Source: Schistosoma haematobium
Taxonomy: Eukaryota; Platyhelminthes; Trematoda; Strigeidida; Schistosomatidae
Direction: 5' to 3'
Assembly (NCBI RefSeq): GCF_000699445.3
Contig: NC_067196.1
Location: forward strand, 2,046,001 to 2,110,000
Length of the DNA stretch: 64,000 nucleotides
Each line of letters starts with the position of its first letter. The stretch's first letter is position 1. The notes under the pieces are model-generated. The model had not been told where the DNA came from. It saw only the letters and a list, made by a program, of their open reading frames with translations, and did no database searches. This document shows, piece by piece, positions 12,066 to 23,579 of the stretch. A program made the translations under genes and the position numbers.

Positions 12066-12139
12066 TTATTTTAAACGAGTTTACCATGTCTCACTACGAA
12101 TCCATAGTGTATTTTGTTATATCTCGAGTTTAACCAATT

Positions 12140-12620
12140 ATATTTATTTAAACACATAAACATCGATACAGGGAGGCACCAAATAGCTATGTGAGGATTG
12201 GGATACTGCTCAGGTTCCCAAAGTGTAGTAAGTGGTTTCTTTAGGGGGCCACACCCGGAGCCTTCAACCAGGGTTTTCCAACTGCTTCGGTCTGGGCACC
12301 CGGTTAGTATCACAGCCCTCACACATATCAAATGAATTTTATGTGGCGCTTATGTATTTGGTGCCCCTTTGTATCAATATCTATGTGTTAAAATAAATAA
12401 ATAACTCCCCTAAGTGGACTCTCCGTGTCCACCAATGTGGCTAAAGCTTCAGACATTCGCTTTTCGTCCTTTCAATTTCGTAAACAACGCCCCGGCTAAG
12501 AGAAGGCAGTGAGTAGGAATTCTTTGGCAGTAGTTGTATGCACGTGTCCATATGAGCGTTTGAAGAGTGAGAATGGACTCTCTCTACTCTCAGCCGTACC
12601 ATAGCATTTGGAGGAATAAC
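12140..12620 (-). mobile_element. C-repeat copy carrying a nested 3' fragment of another C-repeat
   Basis: Outer minus-strand copy at 12145-12283 and 12403-12620. Between them 12284-12402 is the last ~119 bp of a plus-strand C-repeat ending in AAATA repeats, bounded by AACT on both sides (12280-12283, 12403-12406). Confidence 0.7.
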
Positions 12621-14415
12621 ATTAATTCATTCTATATTATAGACAGTAAGCTAGTCATTTCAACTCTTTACAAAATAATTGTGAAATCTAATTAAATAAA
12701 AGCGTGGTTAGTGGCTTAATTTTTAAATAATGTTTCTTTATTACAAAATCAATGGCGTAAATGAATCGCTGTGTTTCCGATTTCATGGATCACATTAAAT
12801 GAATGGATGTTTGTTTATTCACTTAGATTGATTAATTAATTGTTTTATTGGTCAACCCAGAGTGAATCATGAACAAAATGAGTAGATTTAAATACCTTGG
12901 ATTCGATCAGTATCGTTTTATTCAAGAAAGAAGTATAATAGTGTAATTAACTGTCTACTTAAATCGTAGTAATTGACGCAAGACTTTGAATCAATATATA
13001 TGGAATTCATGTTGATTGTGTTGATTTTTCATGTTTTCTTTTCAATATTTTAAGTTTATTCTGATCTATTAATATATTTGTTACTATGTTATTATTACTT
13101 CTTACTCTCTTACATCCGACATTCTCTATGGTTTATGTATAGAGAATACACTTTAACAAGATTAAATCTATAAGACTACTTATTATGGATTGGTTTATTT
13201 TAACTTCATTCTATAATACACTGATCTCTCCATGTGTGTGCATATCTTATGCTCGTTCCCAATCGATGATGATGATGATGATGATGGTGATATCGATCGG
13301 AAGTAACGAATCACCCTAAACTACAACAAAACATTCATCAGTCTTTCTCTTCCGGGTTATTTCCACTTATTTTTTTCCTTTAATAACTTATTTTTGTTTA
13401 GTTCATATCATCCTTCCCTCCTCTGACTTCTCTCTCTCTCCCTCCCTCTTTTTGAGGTCACCTATTCTCTTTATTATCACTTCACCCATATTAATTTCTA
13501 TACTTTCGTATTTTCTTTTTAGATTATCATTCCTTTATTCTAAATCTCATTAGTTTGTTCTTTCTTTTGCTGTTGTATCGTTTTGTCTATTTCATTTATC
13601 ACGATTTTTTTCAACACTACTTATTATCTGTATTTTATCAGTAGTATAATTCTATATTCTGATGATTCTAAATACCATAGTTAGTTAATTAGTTTATAGA
13701 AATGCATCTGTAAATGATCTCATCATCATGCATCTTATTATGATTGATTTCATTCATATTTCAATGAAGTGTAATTTATTACTTTTATATGATTGTTCCA
13801 GTTTTCTCTACTTTTTTTGTTATTATGTTTTGACTTCATTATTAATTATTCTTTATTCTACTTTTCTTTTTTTTCTCCTTCTTGTCGCTTAAAATGTCAT
13901 TCAGTAGGTTTTATTTTACTACACAGTTTTCATCATACAAGTTATCCTTTATTTGACCACTTCTATTACTACTAGACTACTATTACCACCACCATCACCA
14001 CCACCACTGTTATCATTATTCCTTCATGAAATCCATCTTCTGATGGAAATTATTAACAATATAAACCAAAAAGAAAGAGAATTGAGATGAAAGTAATTTT
14101 CTTGAATTTTATTCCTTAATTTAGTCGGTGTTCCTTCCACTATAGTGCATAATATTGTTCACAGTTTATACTTGTATGTATGTATGTATGTGTGTGTGTG
14201 AATGAATGAATGAGTTAATGAGTGAGTATGGGTATAAGTATTGGGGTTACTAACAAGAACTAAAACACAAGAGAATTGTTGAATAAGAGACTTTTTTTCC
14301 ATATTAAAATGATTAATGCCTATGGAATAATAATGATGTTACAAATATTGATGAGATTAATTATTTCTACTTATTTTGAATAGAGTTTCAGTAACCAAAA
14401 TGTAAGCTCGTTGAC
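12621..14415. other. Unassigned AT-rich DNA with simple repeats
   Basis: Contains a GAT triplet run (about 13266-13287), pyrimidine-rich stretches, an ACC/CAC run (13984-14009) and TGTA/TG runs (14172-14200). No exon could be defended. Confidence 0.45.
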
Positions 14416-14417
14416 AT

Positions 14418-15250
14418 AGTCAGTCAGTCAGCTACAACGTAAGACCAGGCATGTATATGCATCGGTACAAGTTGCCGTACCGCATTAGTACAGCAAGATG
14501 AACACCGAATTCATAAAAGTAGTTACTTCAGTGGTAGTAATTTATAACAGAAAGATTGTGTATAAGAACATAGTATAGAAAGAAAGAACAAGTTCGTAGA
14601 AAGAAAGATATAATGCAATTTTAATCTCACAATTTGAAGTAAGGCAATGTGTGTATACACCTACGCCATTGTGATCGATTCTGAGCCATGTCACACACAG
14701 TCTCCAACCACTGGTTACAATAGTCACACAGACAATAATCAAGTACTCTGCATCTACAAGTTAGTGACTTCAAGCACTGATGTCACGTTTTTGGTTTGGC
14801 CGCCCCTTACTTTCTTCCAACCGTCTCTAACACCAGTCAGCATTGCGTGTCGTGGTAATCGGTGTTCAGGTATACGTAACACATGGCCCAACCATCTCAA
14901 TCTGTGAAGATTTACAACTGATTTACCATCATTCCCTAATACCCTGCATCTAACATTAATATTACTTACTCGGTGATCCCAGTAGATGCGAGTAATATTT
15001 CTAAGACATCTGTGATCAAATACCAGTAGCTTACGAGTATCTTCTACTCTTAATAACCACGTTTTGCAGACATAAACGAGCTTTTCGAATCTATGCTGAA
15101 ATTTCGTAAGACATCAACCCCTTCGTGTTGATCAAACTTCCAAGATAGGTGAAGTTGTCGACGTGTTTGACTACTTCTCTCCTTATCCTTAGTTCAGGTG
15201 TTGAGGCGGGCTAGTCTTGAAACGACTACTTGCATTTAGAAGCGGAGAAT
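14418..15250 (-). mobile_element. RTE-D 3' half
   Basis: Inverted copy from the CAGT tail (14420) to the connector after the RT domain. Stop codons and gaps throughout; same order as the better 30448-31380 copy. Confidence 0.75.
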
Positions 15251-15505
15251 TTATTTGATAATGTTGTTACTTATTATCCATGCATTTCTTAAATGTATGT
15301 GATATATTAGTTGAATACTTGACCAAGCATGGTGTAAAGAAACAGATTGACTACTTAATCTTATACTTTATCCCTGTTGTGATTCAGTTTATTATTTATA
15401 AGAAGTACATGAACACCTCGGTTGAATATGGTTTTTTAAAAAGCATTCCTCTTCAAGCCTTTATACCCTATTCATTATCTTAAGATCATGAAGACTATGT
15501 GTATT

Positions 15506-15667
15506 TTAGGGATGGAATCCGAGTTTTCTAACTATTCTAGATGGATCCTTTTTATTCACTAACTGCGTTCATGATCCGAACTTCTTGTTTTAGCCATTTT
15601 AATTTCGAAAAAGCATCTCATTACATGAAAATAGTAAGTAAGACTTTCCTGCAAAAAATTATGTACG
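15506..15667 (-). mobile_element. Degenerate C-repeat, left part (split by LTR3)
   Basis: Matches the minus-strand C-repeat interior; continues after the LTR at 16023-16085. Confidence 0.5.
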
Positions 15668-16022
15668 TGATAAGTCGTGTAGGTTGAACGCTATATACGA
15701 TTGCTAAGCTATTCCCGTAACCCGCAGACTAGAACTACACAGCGACTCGAACTCCAGAAAGAAGACACAAGTATGAGAGAAAACACTTTATCCCAAGGTT
15801 CATTTTAGTACAGAAAATCAAGGGTATTTATAGATGTTGGCGTCTGTTAAATCAACATCATATTTTAGCCAATTCGTTAACGTCATATTATGCTACCGAC
15901 CAATGGTAGTACGCCACGCTGGAATTCTCGAACGTTCCATCATACTCTGATTGGCTAGGACTCTTCGGCTCCTTTTGTGCCTCTGGAGGCTCCGTTGAAG
16001 TTCTCCGGAAGCCGACCCAACA
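15668..16022 (-). mobile_element. Solo LTR (LTR3, 355 bp)
   Basis: On the minus strand it begins TGTTGGGTCGG and ends ACTTATCA, with a TATAAATA box near 15830. GTACG occurs immediately on both sides (15663-15667 and 16023-16027), a 5-bp target duplication as made by retroviral-type integrases. No internal region remains, so the element recombined to a solo LTR. Confidence 0.8.
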
Positions 16023-16085
16023 GTACGGATGACTGTGTGATTGCACTTTAAGAAGTAGTCTCATCTCCTCTTCTTTTTCATAAAA
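16023..16085 (-). mobile_element. Degenerate C-repeat, right part (split by LTR3)
   Basis: Continues the interrupted copy (GACTGTGTGATTGCACTTT corresponds to the family's GCCATGTGAGAGCATTTC). Confidence 0.45.
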
Positions 16086-16445
16086 GAGGTTTTTTTTAAA
16101 AATCAACTTTCTTAATAGATTCGTATAGTTGTCATTTTAATAGTTCTCTTTGTTATTGTCAATTTAATTAACAAAATTTTATTAAAACAATACACTCATT
16201 AATTAATGAAAACATGAATATAGTTAAGTAAGCAACAATGTGTTTTCAACGATTATATACAGTCATTAAACAACTGAGAGAATGATATCATCAAAAAAAA
16301 GAAAGTTAACGTATTCTATTGTATTGAACAAAAACACATATGAGGACAACCAACTGTATCTGAACACAATGTCTTGATGTAATCTAAGAATTATATAGTA
16401 AATACTTCAATTTATTAATTGAATTTATGAGTTAATTAAAGGTAC
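16086..16445. other. Unassigned AT-rich DNA
   Basis: No feature seen. Confidence 0.5.
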
Positions 16446-16449
16446 ATCA

Positions 16450-16588
16450 CCATGGAAAACGTGGAACCACTAGACAATCGTTTCGTCCTAATATACGACT
16501 CCTCAGCAGTGCGCATCCACGATTCCGCTGAGGACTCCCATAGTAGGACGAAACAGCCATCCAGTGCTTCCACGTTTTCCATGGTGAC
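16450..16588. mobile_element. Head-to-head HH-SINE hammerhead halves
   Basis: An imperfect inverted repeat: a minus-strand ribozyme segment (16450-16525) meets a plus-strand one (16527-16582). The outer ends are CCATGGAAAACGTGG and CCACGTTTTCCATGG. The plus copy continues after the LTR at 16989. Confidence 0.75.
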
Positions 16589-16988
16589 TGTTATGACTTT
16601 AAGTTGGGTCGATTTTTACCCTGTGCTAATTGTTGTGTCCTTGACTGGAAAAATTAGAGAGCAGCGTATTTATCGATCGATTCAATGACACGTAAACACG
16701 TACGGACGGCCTAGAGTCTCGATTGATCCCGTTTCCCCGTCTAGCCCAGTCAGTTGAGTCCAGAACACAAGTCACAACCTCTGAGGTATGAATCATTGTA
16801 TTTCAGACATACTCTATTTATATACCAACCAAGCAGACCACATCGTACCGTAAAAATAGAAAACAACATTTGTACAATATTTAACGGATGAAGTAAATAA
16901 CGGCCAATAGGAAATTTCCATTTAACGTCCAAGGACATCACTAGGCTTAACATGATAATGATTGGCACATTATTCTGCATCCATAACA
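16589..16988 (+). mobile_element. Solo LTR (LTR2, 400 bp)
   Basis: Begins TGTTATGAC and ends ATAACA, flanked by GTGAC at 16584-16588 and 16989-16993. It interrupts an HH-SINE whose sequence resumes on the far side. Related to LTR1 through the shared GTTGAGTCCAGAAC block. Confidence 0.85.
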
Positions 16989-17060
16989 GTGACGTAGCTT
17001 TGATTGCCTCATAAATTCGATTATTAAATTACTATAATATCCACAAAATCCCTTTCTGAT
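16989..17060 (+). mobile_element. HH-SINE 3' end displaced by LTR2
   Basis: Continues as GTAGCTTTGATTGCCTC, then ACTATAATATCCACAAAATC, the normal family 3' end. Confidence 0.7.
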
Positions 17061-17069
17061 TTAATAGTG

Positions 17070-17345
17070 AATTGTAATATTATGATGTACATGGGCTCCA
17101 GGAGCCTAAGGAAACAAGTGGCGTATGAACCAACTGTTGTTCACCGGCTACCATGGGCCTGCATCTCCTTACGTTGCTCCATTGCCTTATGTATCAGACC
17201 TTTAATTCGAAGGCTCCGGATGTGGCCCCCTAGGAAAACCAATTTCTTCGGGCAGTATAACAGCCCACACATAAATAGAATGATTTATGTGGCACATATC
17301 TATTTAGTGCCTCCTTTTACCAACGTTTATGTATTTAAATGAATA
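17070..17345 (+). mobile_element. C-repeat, 5'-truncated
   Basis: Only the 3' half is present, ending ATGTATTTAAATGAATAAAT. Truncation at the 5' side fits retroposition. Confidence 0.75.
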
Positions 17346-17720
17346 AATAAGTAATTAATTAATCTTTCCATCGTGTGAACAACCAGTAAGTGACAACCGC
17401 CCTGACACTTCTAGTATCATGCAAGATTGTTTGTGGCACTTGCTGATAGTTGAACGCTATTAACTGAAGTTATGCTTAATTATGTGTGGGACATATTTAA
17501 ATACACTAAAATATTTATACATCTCGATATAATTTGCTAGTACAACATTCTATTCCTTCTTAATCTATTTACTTAGCTTGCAGATTGAGTTCTTATATAA
17601 GAAGTGTGCATATTAGTATCACGATGAAATATCTACTTAACCTATAACATTAACCCTCATCCTTGAATTCCACTACTAACCATAATTCATCTCTTCTACT
17701 AAATTATTAGTGCTTCCATT
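17346..17720. other. Unassigned AT-rich DNA
   Basis: No feature seen. Confidence 0.5.
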
Positions 17721-17721
17721 T

Positions 17722-18070
17722 ATCCTTACTTACTTACTTACTTACACCTGTTACTCCCAATGGAGCATAGGCCCACATTGTACGAACATTCCATGTACCT
17801 AAATAAATGGTCGCTCTGGTTGTCAGAAGGGGCATCGGCCTCGTAACTTCCGAAGGAATTCGGCTTTCATCATGAGGCGTCATAATTCTTCTAAATGAAG
17901 ACCTTCTGACTCCCAGGGCAGAGTTTAAAAGGTTTGAATAATTTTTTCTGGTTAGCGTTTTTTTAGCGAGTTAGTTTTCTACGGGATGGGGACGCTAACC
18001 CCATGCGCAACCCTCCTCCTTTATCCGGGCTTGGGACCGGCGGTAGCCCCCAGAGGGACTCCAGGTGGAG
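17722..18070 (-). mobile_element. RTE-E deletion derivative: 5' leader fused to 3' terminus
   Basis: On the minus strand: leader (GGAGGAGGGTTGCGCATGG, then GAAGAATTATGACGCCTC), the start of the endonuclease frame (TWNVRTMW), then directly the 3' terminus (CCTATGCTCCATTGGGAGTA) and a GTAA tandem tail. The whole body is missing, leaving about 340 bp. Confidence 0.75.
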
Positions 18071-19105
18071 TTTCCATTTATCCTAGATAAAGTAATTTTG
18101 TATACTACAATACTCTTCTATTTATCTTATTTGTATGTATCATATTCTTTTGTTTATTGTTTACATTTGTGTAAATATTATTTTAAGTTGGAGGGGGGGA
18201 ATGAAGGTAGGGCTTTTACTGATCTTTGTAATTTATACTATGAACTTCCTGACATATTTTATTTATTACCCTTTAGTGTTTTCTGGTTCTTGTTGTTGTT
18301 GCTGGTTTGTTTATTAATGTTTTCCCTTTCTCTTAAAGATGATAACATTTTATCTTGGTCATTTTTGTTGTTGTGTATTGTACACACACACACACACACC
18401 ACATCCTATTATGTACATTGACATTCTTATTCCGATTGTCACTTGCCAATAATTTGACATTTCTATTATAGATATATATTCACGTAAATATTTATTTATT
18501 GTTCATTTCCATGTGAAGTGGCTACAAGATAAACCATAATAATAATAATAATAGTTTTACTATTACTTGTTACTACTATTCTAAGTAATAGTAATAGTGT
18601 TCATAGAATTGTTTATTTAAAACAATCATTGAACTACAATATATCCATCATGTTGTTTCATTCAATTATTCTAGTCTATCTAAGGCGCTTCTACATCATT
18701 ATTTCGAGGAGACTGGGTTGAATAAGACTATATTTGATTTAGTGTAGTTGAATATTGAAAATTCTGTATATAGGATGAAGTGACTAGATCCTTTCTGTGT
18801 ATGTGTGTGTGTGTGTATCTGTGTTTACTTTTGTATTCACACCAGTTCATGTAGTATGCATAATATTTTATTTTTCTTGTATATTTGCCTATTTTATTTC
18901 ATAACTTTGCTTTACGAGTTACTATTTATGGATTATTCTAGTGTTATCATAGTTTTCATTTTTCGTGAATATGATTGTAATCTACGCCATCTTATTCAAT
19001 GAAGTTATTCTATCTTAAACATCTAATGATTTTTCTAATTGCTTGGTTTCTTGTATGTATTTAGGGGTTTATTGAGGTTAGAATCATTATAAAAGAAAAA
19101 CGAAA
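18071..19105. other. Unassigned AT-rich DNA with microsatellites
   Basis: CA run near 18382-18398, AAT/TAA run near 18537-18552, GT run near 18800-18815. The long hydrophobic frame at 18065-18421 has no family signature and is probably fortuitous. Confidence 0.45.
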
Positions 19106-19109
19106 CCGA

Positions 19110-19280
19110 TAGATCTTTGGTTCGATTCCCGCTAATAGGATCATTGATACTCATTGTTGAGGAGTCTTATACTAGGACGAAACGGCCTTCTAGTATTTCC
19201 AGGTTTTCTATGATGATCTAGCTTTAATTAACTCATGGATTCAACTACTAAATTACTACAATATCCACAAAATCCTTTTA
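19110..19280 (+). mobile_element. HH-SINE, 5'-truncated
   Basis: Starts at box B (GGTTCGATTCCCGC) and contains the ribozyme region (GTTGAGGAGTC, GGACGAAACGG). The core has one substitution that should disable it. Confidence 0.7.
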
Positions 19281-19289
19281 AGAAAAGAT

Positions 19290-19500
19290 TTGTTTGAAGT
19301 TAGACATTAACACTGTTGGATGCCGGCTCAGTGGTCTAGTGGTTAAGTGCTCACGCGCGAAACCAGTAGGTCCTGGGTTTGAATCTTGCAGGGGGTGAGG
19401 TCGTGGATGCGCATTGTTGAGGAGTCCTATACGGCCATCCAGTGCTTCCAGGTTTCCCATGGTGGTCTAGTTTCAATTGACTCATGATTTCAACCAGTGA
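19290..19500 (+). mobile_element. HH-SINE with internal ribozyme deletion
   Basis: tRNA-like part GCCGGCTCAGTGGTCTAGTG; the segment joining stem II to the GAAA core strand is deleted (GAGTCCTATACGGCC). Lies just after the preceding copy in the same orientation. Confidence 0.7.
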
Positions 19501-19775
19501 AAAAAGAAAAACGTTAAGATATTCCACTTGATTCACTGCGATACATCAGCAGTATTTAGTATGATCAATCATGAGATCTACCTACGTTCATGATTTTCAT
19601 CGACACCATCAAAAAACAAGTCAACTACAGAATATTTGTCAGTTTCCTGAACTAAATTCAGAATGAAGTAGGATCTAAACCTGCTACTCAATGGATAAAT
19701 ATCTGTCTTATTCACTTTGCTGTAAATTTATTTATTATTACCAGAATATTTATTTGTTTTCTTTTTTAATTTAAG

Positions 19776-19920
19776 ATATATCAAATGGATTGAACAAAAT
19801 TATCCTTCATTAGGCAAATCTGCTGACTTACAAAATGTTCTCTATCGATCCATACGAGATTCATCCGACTTACCGGGGATAAAAAACAATGATACTTATG
19901 TGGGAAATTGGATTAAACTT
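19776..19920 (+). CDS. BUB1B: BUBR1/Mad3-like exon a: start of Mad3/BUB1 homology region 1
   Basis: Enters mid-codon (one base) and leaves in phase 0. The 49 residues include YIKWIEQNYPSLGKSADLQN and, at the end, TYVGNWIKL. These match the opening helices of the TPR-like homology region 1, in which family members read Y-x-x-W-x-EQNYP...GK and later LW-x-KL. This domain binds KNL1 and helps Cdc20 binding in the checkpoint. The acceptor is TTTAATTTAAG and the donor GTGAGT. Residues before Tyr-Ile lie on an upstream exon that I could not find. The residue numbering used in the next exons counts the split codon here as residue 1. Confidence 0.85.
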
Positions 19921-20457
19921 GTGAGTCCAATGTATTGCATATATATATTCTGTGGATATACTGTTGAATTCGAAGCAAGTGATAGGAATTTCGACTTGTT
20001 AGTAGTATATTCAGTAGTTTTTAACTGACATTTAACACTATCGGTTAACTGACATATTCTTTGATTGTACATATCATCATTCCGTTTTTTTTGTAATCAT
20101 CATAAAAGTAAATGTAAGTGTACGTTAGTTCAAATATCTGCACCAAATCAAGATAATAAAGAGAAACTATATAGATGATCAATAGGAGTTGAAACAATCA
20201 ACACTTTACTTAATTCATAGCCTTATCAACTAATGTACACAGTTTCTTATGTTTAATTTATGTATATTGTGAAATATTTTAAATACATCCAAGTCAGGTA
20301 GTAGGATCTCCTTATATTGTTTATGATCTAGTTTATAGGGATAACATAAAATGTAACATGTAAAAATAGATGGTTCAATGTTTCATTATTTGCAATGGTT
20401 AAAATATATAACGTACAAATAAAGTAATGAAATATCGGATATTGTATGATTGGTTAC
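19921..20457. other. Intron sequence, no recognised repeat
   Basis: AT-rich intronic DNA before LTR1; nothing recognised. Confidence 0.5.
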
Positions 20458-21378
20458 TGTTATAACTTGTGCCCTGTTTCCTATTAATATATGACGTTAT
20501 GATATCGATAATTAGAGAACAGTGAATTATCAACTGGACCAATGACGCATAAAACCTGTACGAGCAGTCTAGAGTCCTTATCGATCCTCAGTCAATCAGT
20601 CAGTCAGCCACAACGTAGGACCAGGCACATATGTGCATCGGTCCAGGTTGCCATACCGCATCAGCACAACAAGATGAACACCGGATTCACAGCAGTGGTT
20701 AGGTCAAAGGTGGTAATATATAAGAGAAAGATTGCATATAGAGATATAGTACAAGAAGAAAGAATTAGTTCGTAGAAAGAAAGATATGAAGCGATTTTAA
20801 TCTCTTAGTTTAAGGGAAGACAGAGAGTGTATACACCGACGCCATTGTGATCGATTCTGAGCCATGTCACCAAGAGTCTCCAACCATTGGTTACGATAGT
20901 CACGCGAACCTCAACCAAGTAGTCTGCATCTACCAACATGACTCAGACTAGAAGTTAGTGACTTCAAGCACTGATGCCACGTTTTGGTTTGGCCTTATCG
21001 ATCCTGCTTCCTGCCTAGCTCAGCCTGTTACGTCCAGAACATCAATCTCAGTCTCTGCGATATGAATCATTGATTTCAAACATAGTGGGGTTTATATACA
21101 CCAACCAAACAGACCACATTGTACCATAAAATAAGAAACAACATTTGTACAAGATTTGACCAAAAGTGGCTGTGAATGTAGGAGATAGACTGGGTATAAC
21201 TCAAGAATGGTAAATCATATAATCATAGTTCATAGGTCGAAATAAAGCTCATAATAAGGGGAACACGAATCTGAATAGTTTAGTTATTTAACAATTATAC
21301 GTTAACAATATACGTTTAGTATTAGTCCAGAAATAGATCCCAACAGTTACCATTCATTATTCTCATCGGGATATAACA
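20458..21378 (+). mobile_element. Solo LTR (LTR1) interrupted by an RTE-D insertion
   Basis: Begins TGTTATAACTTG and ends ATATAACA. The outer flanks are GTTAC (20453-20457) and GTTGC (21379-21383), a 5-bp target duplication with one difference. Without the insertion the LTR is about 504 bp, close to the 519-bp copy at 46803-47321. Confidence 0.8.
20589..20992 (-). mobile_element. RTE-D 3' fragment inserted in LTR1
   Basis: A 5'-truncated RTE-D (404 bp) with its CAGT tail at 20589. It is bounded by a perfect 13-bp duplication, CCTTATCGATCCT, at 20576-20588 and 20993-21005, the signature of target-primed reverse transcription. Confidence 0.9.
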
Positions 21379-21649
21379 GTTGCGACCAGAGATATTTATG
21401 CTCAATTTACTACACTTTGCATAATCTTATGGAGGTGTTAGGTTAAAGGTCACTCACGTAAAGCCCATGTGTGATCGATTTCAAAGAGTTTTTTGTTGGG
21501 GACCATGGTCAAGATCCCAGGTTGTGTAGGCAACAAATAATCTAATTTACACTTCTTTGTTCGTCGAGAAGAACAATCCTTTCAAGGAGTGGGAAGTCAT
21601 ATTTCTAACAACACTCGATATCAATTCGTAGTTTACTTATTTCATTATG

Positions 21650-22530
21650 TAAAGTAAATGACCTTTCATGCGAATATATATTGAAGTAAGCAATGCGGTG
21701 GTCGGCTGGATTATGAAGACTTCGACATCTGAGGAAAAACGCGGAATACAATGGACAGCTCAGAACCAATTAGACGATTTGGATTTCGCACATGACCCAG
21801 CCCTCATATCCCATACACACGAACAATTGCAGATGAAGACAACTAGTGTAGCAGCAGCCTCTGCATCAATAGACCTCAACATATACAAAGGAAAAAAGCG
21901 AAATCCTGAAATACATCACGCAGAACACTAACCAAATCACATATAATGGCGAAACTCTGAAAGATGTGGAATCTTTCACATACCTGGGAAGCATAATCGA
22001 TGGACAAGGAGGATCAGATGCAAACGTAAAGGCGAGAATTGGCAAAACAGGCACCGCATTCCTAAAATTGAAGAACATATGAAACTCAAAATAACTGTCA
22101 AACAATTTCCTACTGTACGGAGCTGAAACTTGTAGAACTACTACAACCATGATCAAAAAGGTACAAGTATTTATAAACAGTTGTCTACGCAGGATACTCA
22201 ACATCCATTGGCCGGATACCATCAGTAACAGCCTTCTCTGTGAGAGAATAAACCAACTTCCAGCTGACGGGTAAATAAGGAAATGTTGGAAGTGGATAGG
22301 ATACACATTGAGAAAATCATGAAACTGCATCACGAGGCAAGACCTAACTTAGAATCTTGAAGGGAAGCGGAAAAAAGGAAGGTCAAAGAACACATTACGT
22401 CGGGAAATAGAAGTAGATATGAAAAGGATGGACAGCGACTGGAAAGGACTGCCCAGGACAGAGTTGGATAGAGAGTGCTGGTGGTCGGCCTATGCTCCTC
22501 CATGAGGAGTAACAGGCGTAAATAAGTAAG
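21650..22530 (+). mobile_element. RTE-E 3' half (RT end to tail), disabled
   Basis: Translated pieces are typical of RTE-type LINE proteins: LDDLDFAHDPALIS (the catalytic ADD reads AHD here), ESFTYLGSIIDGQGGSDA, LLYGAETC and VQVFINSCLRRILNIHWPDT. Frameshifts and stops occur. The 3' end is a GTAA/TAAG tandem tail. The family resembles schistosome SR2, though I cannot align it. Confidence 0.75.
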
Positions 22531-22980
22531 TTAGGAATGTGCTTTTCTACATATCTTTGTGTCATATATTTATGTTTCTATATGAACCTTTAATGTTATT
22601 CACTTGTTCAATTTATAATAATTCAATTAGTATTTGAACTTAGAAGTTCAGTGTTGTACTCATCAGGTTACCAATTCAGCATATATATGTATATATACCG
22701 AAAAATTGCAATATAACTAGTCGTTCGTCATCGTCTATATAATGTTTCATTATAAATCTTCTTTCGGTAATTTCCTTTGGTTGCTATGATGGGTTGTTGT
22801 CTCAGTTTAAAGAAGAAATAAATAAAACACTAACAGACATTCATCATGAATACTTTTATCAAATGAATTAATGTAACTTATCTCTTGTTTACCTTGTCTA
22901 CATTGTAATTTTTTTTTCTCTTCATCTAAAATGAAATAATCTTTGTCTGATAGAAACAATTTCGATGAACAATTAACTAA
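22531..22980. other. Intron sequence, no recognised repeat
   Basis: AT-rich, including a short TATATA run. Confidence 0.5.
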
Positions 22981-22981
22981 G

Positions 22982-23078
22982 TGTGCGAGTGAGTGAGTGA
23001 GTGAGTGAGTGAGTGAGTGAGTGAGTGAGTGAGTGATTGAGTGAGTGAGTGAGTGAGTGAGTGAGTGAGTGAGTGAGG
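22982..23078. repeat. (GAGT)n microsatellite
   Basis: About 97 bp of GAGT/GTGA units with one interruption (GATT). It produces long Ser-His-Thr-Leu frames on the minus strand that are not genes. Confidence 0.95.
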
Positions 23079-23579
23079 AGAGTGAGGGAGGGAAGTAGGG
23101 AGGTAGGGAAGGGAATGATTCAATGAATGATACATTAGATAAATGAATAAATGTACTATTTTGTAGACAAACATAACAACTTGATAAATTTTCTTTCAAT
23201 AAACAAGATCAAAGTAATGACATAAGTATTAGATATACACATGTGAATACAGATGCTTATTTATTATGAATTTCAGCTCATTTATCATTAAATGAAAATA
23301 AATATAAAAAAAAGAACAAATTACTTTTTTTCTATCATTTTTATTCTTTGATTTCTTGTTAATCACTGGAAGTGTATCGAAATAGTATGAAAAATAGAAT
23401 ACCTAGTTAAACAAATCATGTTTTCCTGTTCATCTTTCTCTTTCTCTCTCTGTGTGTGTGTGTGTATTTGTTGTTTCATTTTACTTGAGTCCATAACATT
23501 GTAACTGTAAAAGAATAAACTAATTCGTTTGTATTTTGATGTATATATGCCTAAGTTTATATATTGTAGACATATGTGC

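Noticed and set aside
18065..18421. 118-codon hydrophobic frame as a membrane protein
   Set aside because: T-rich DNA gives hydrophobic codons by chance; it starts in a LINE fragment and ends in a CA run.
22982..23078. CRISPR-like array
   Set aside because: Simple 4-bp tandem without spacers, in a eukaryotic sequence.
22807..23199. 130-codon minus-strand frame rich in Ser-His-Thr-Leu
   Set aside because: It is a translation of the GAGT microsatellite and its flanks; no coding signature.
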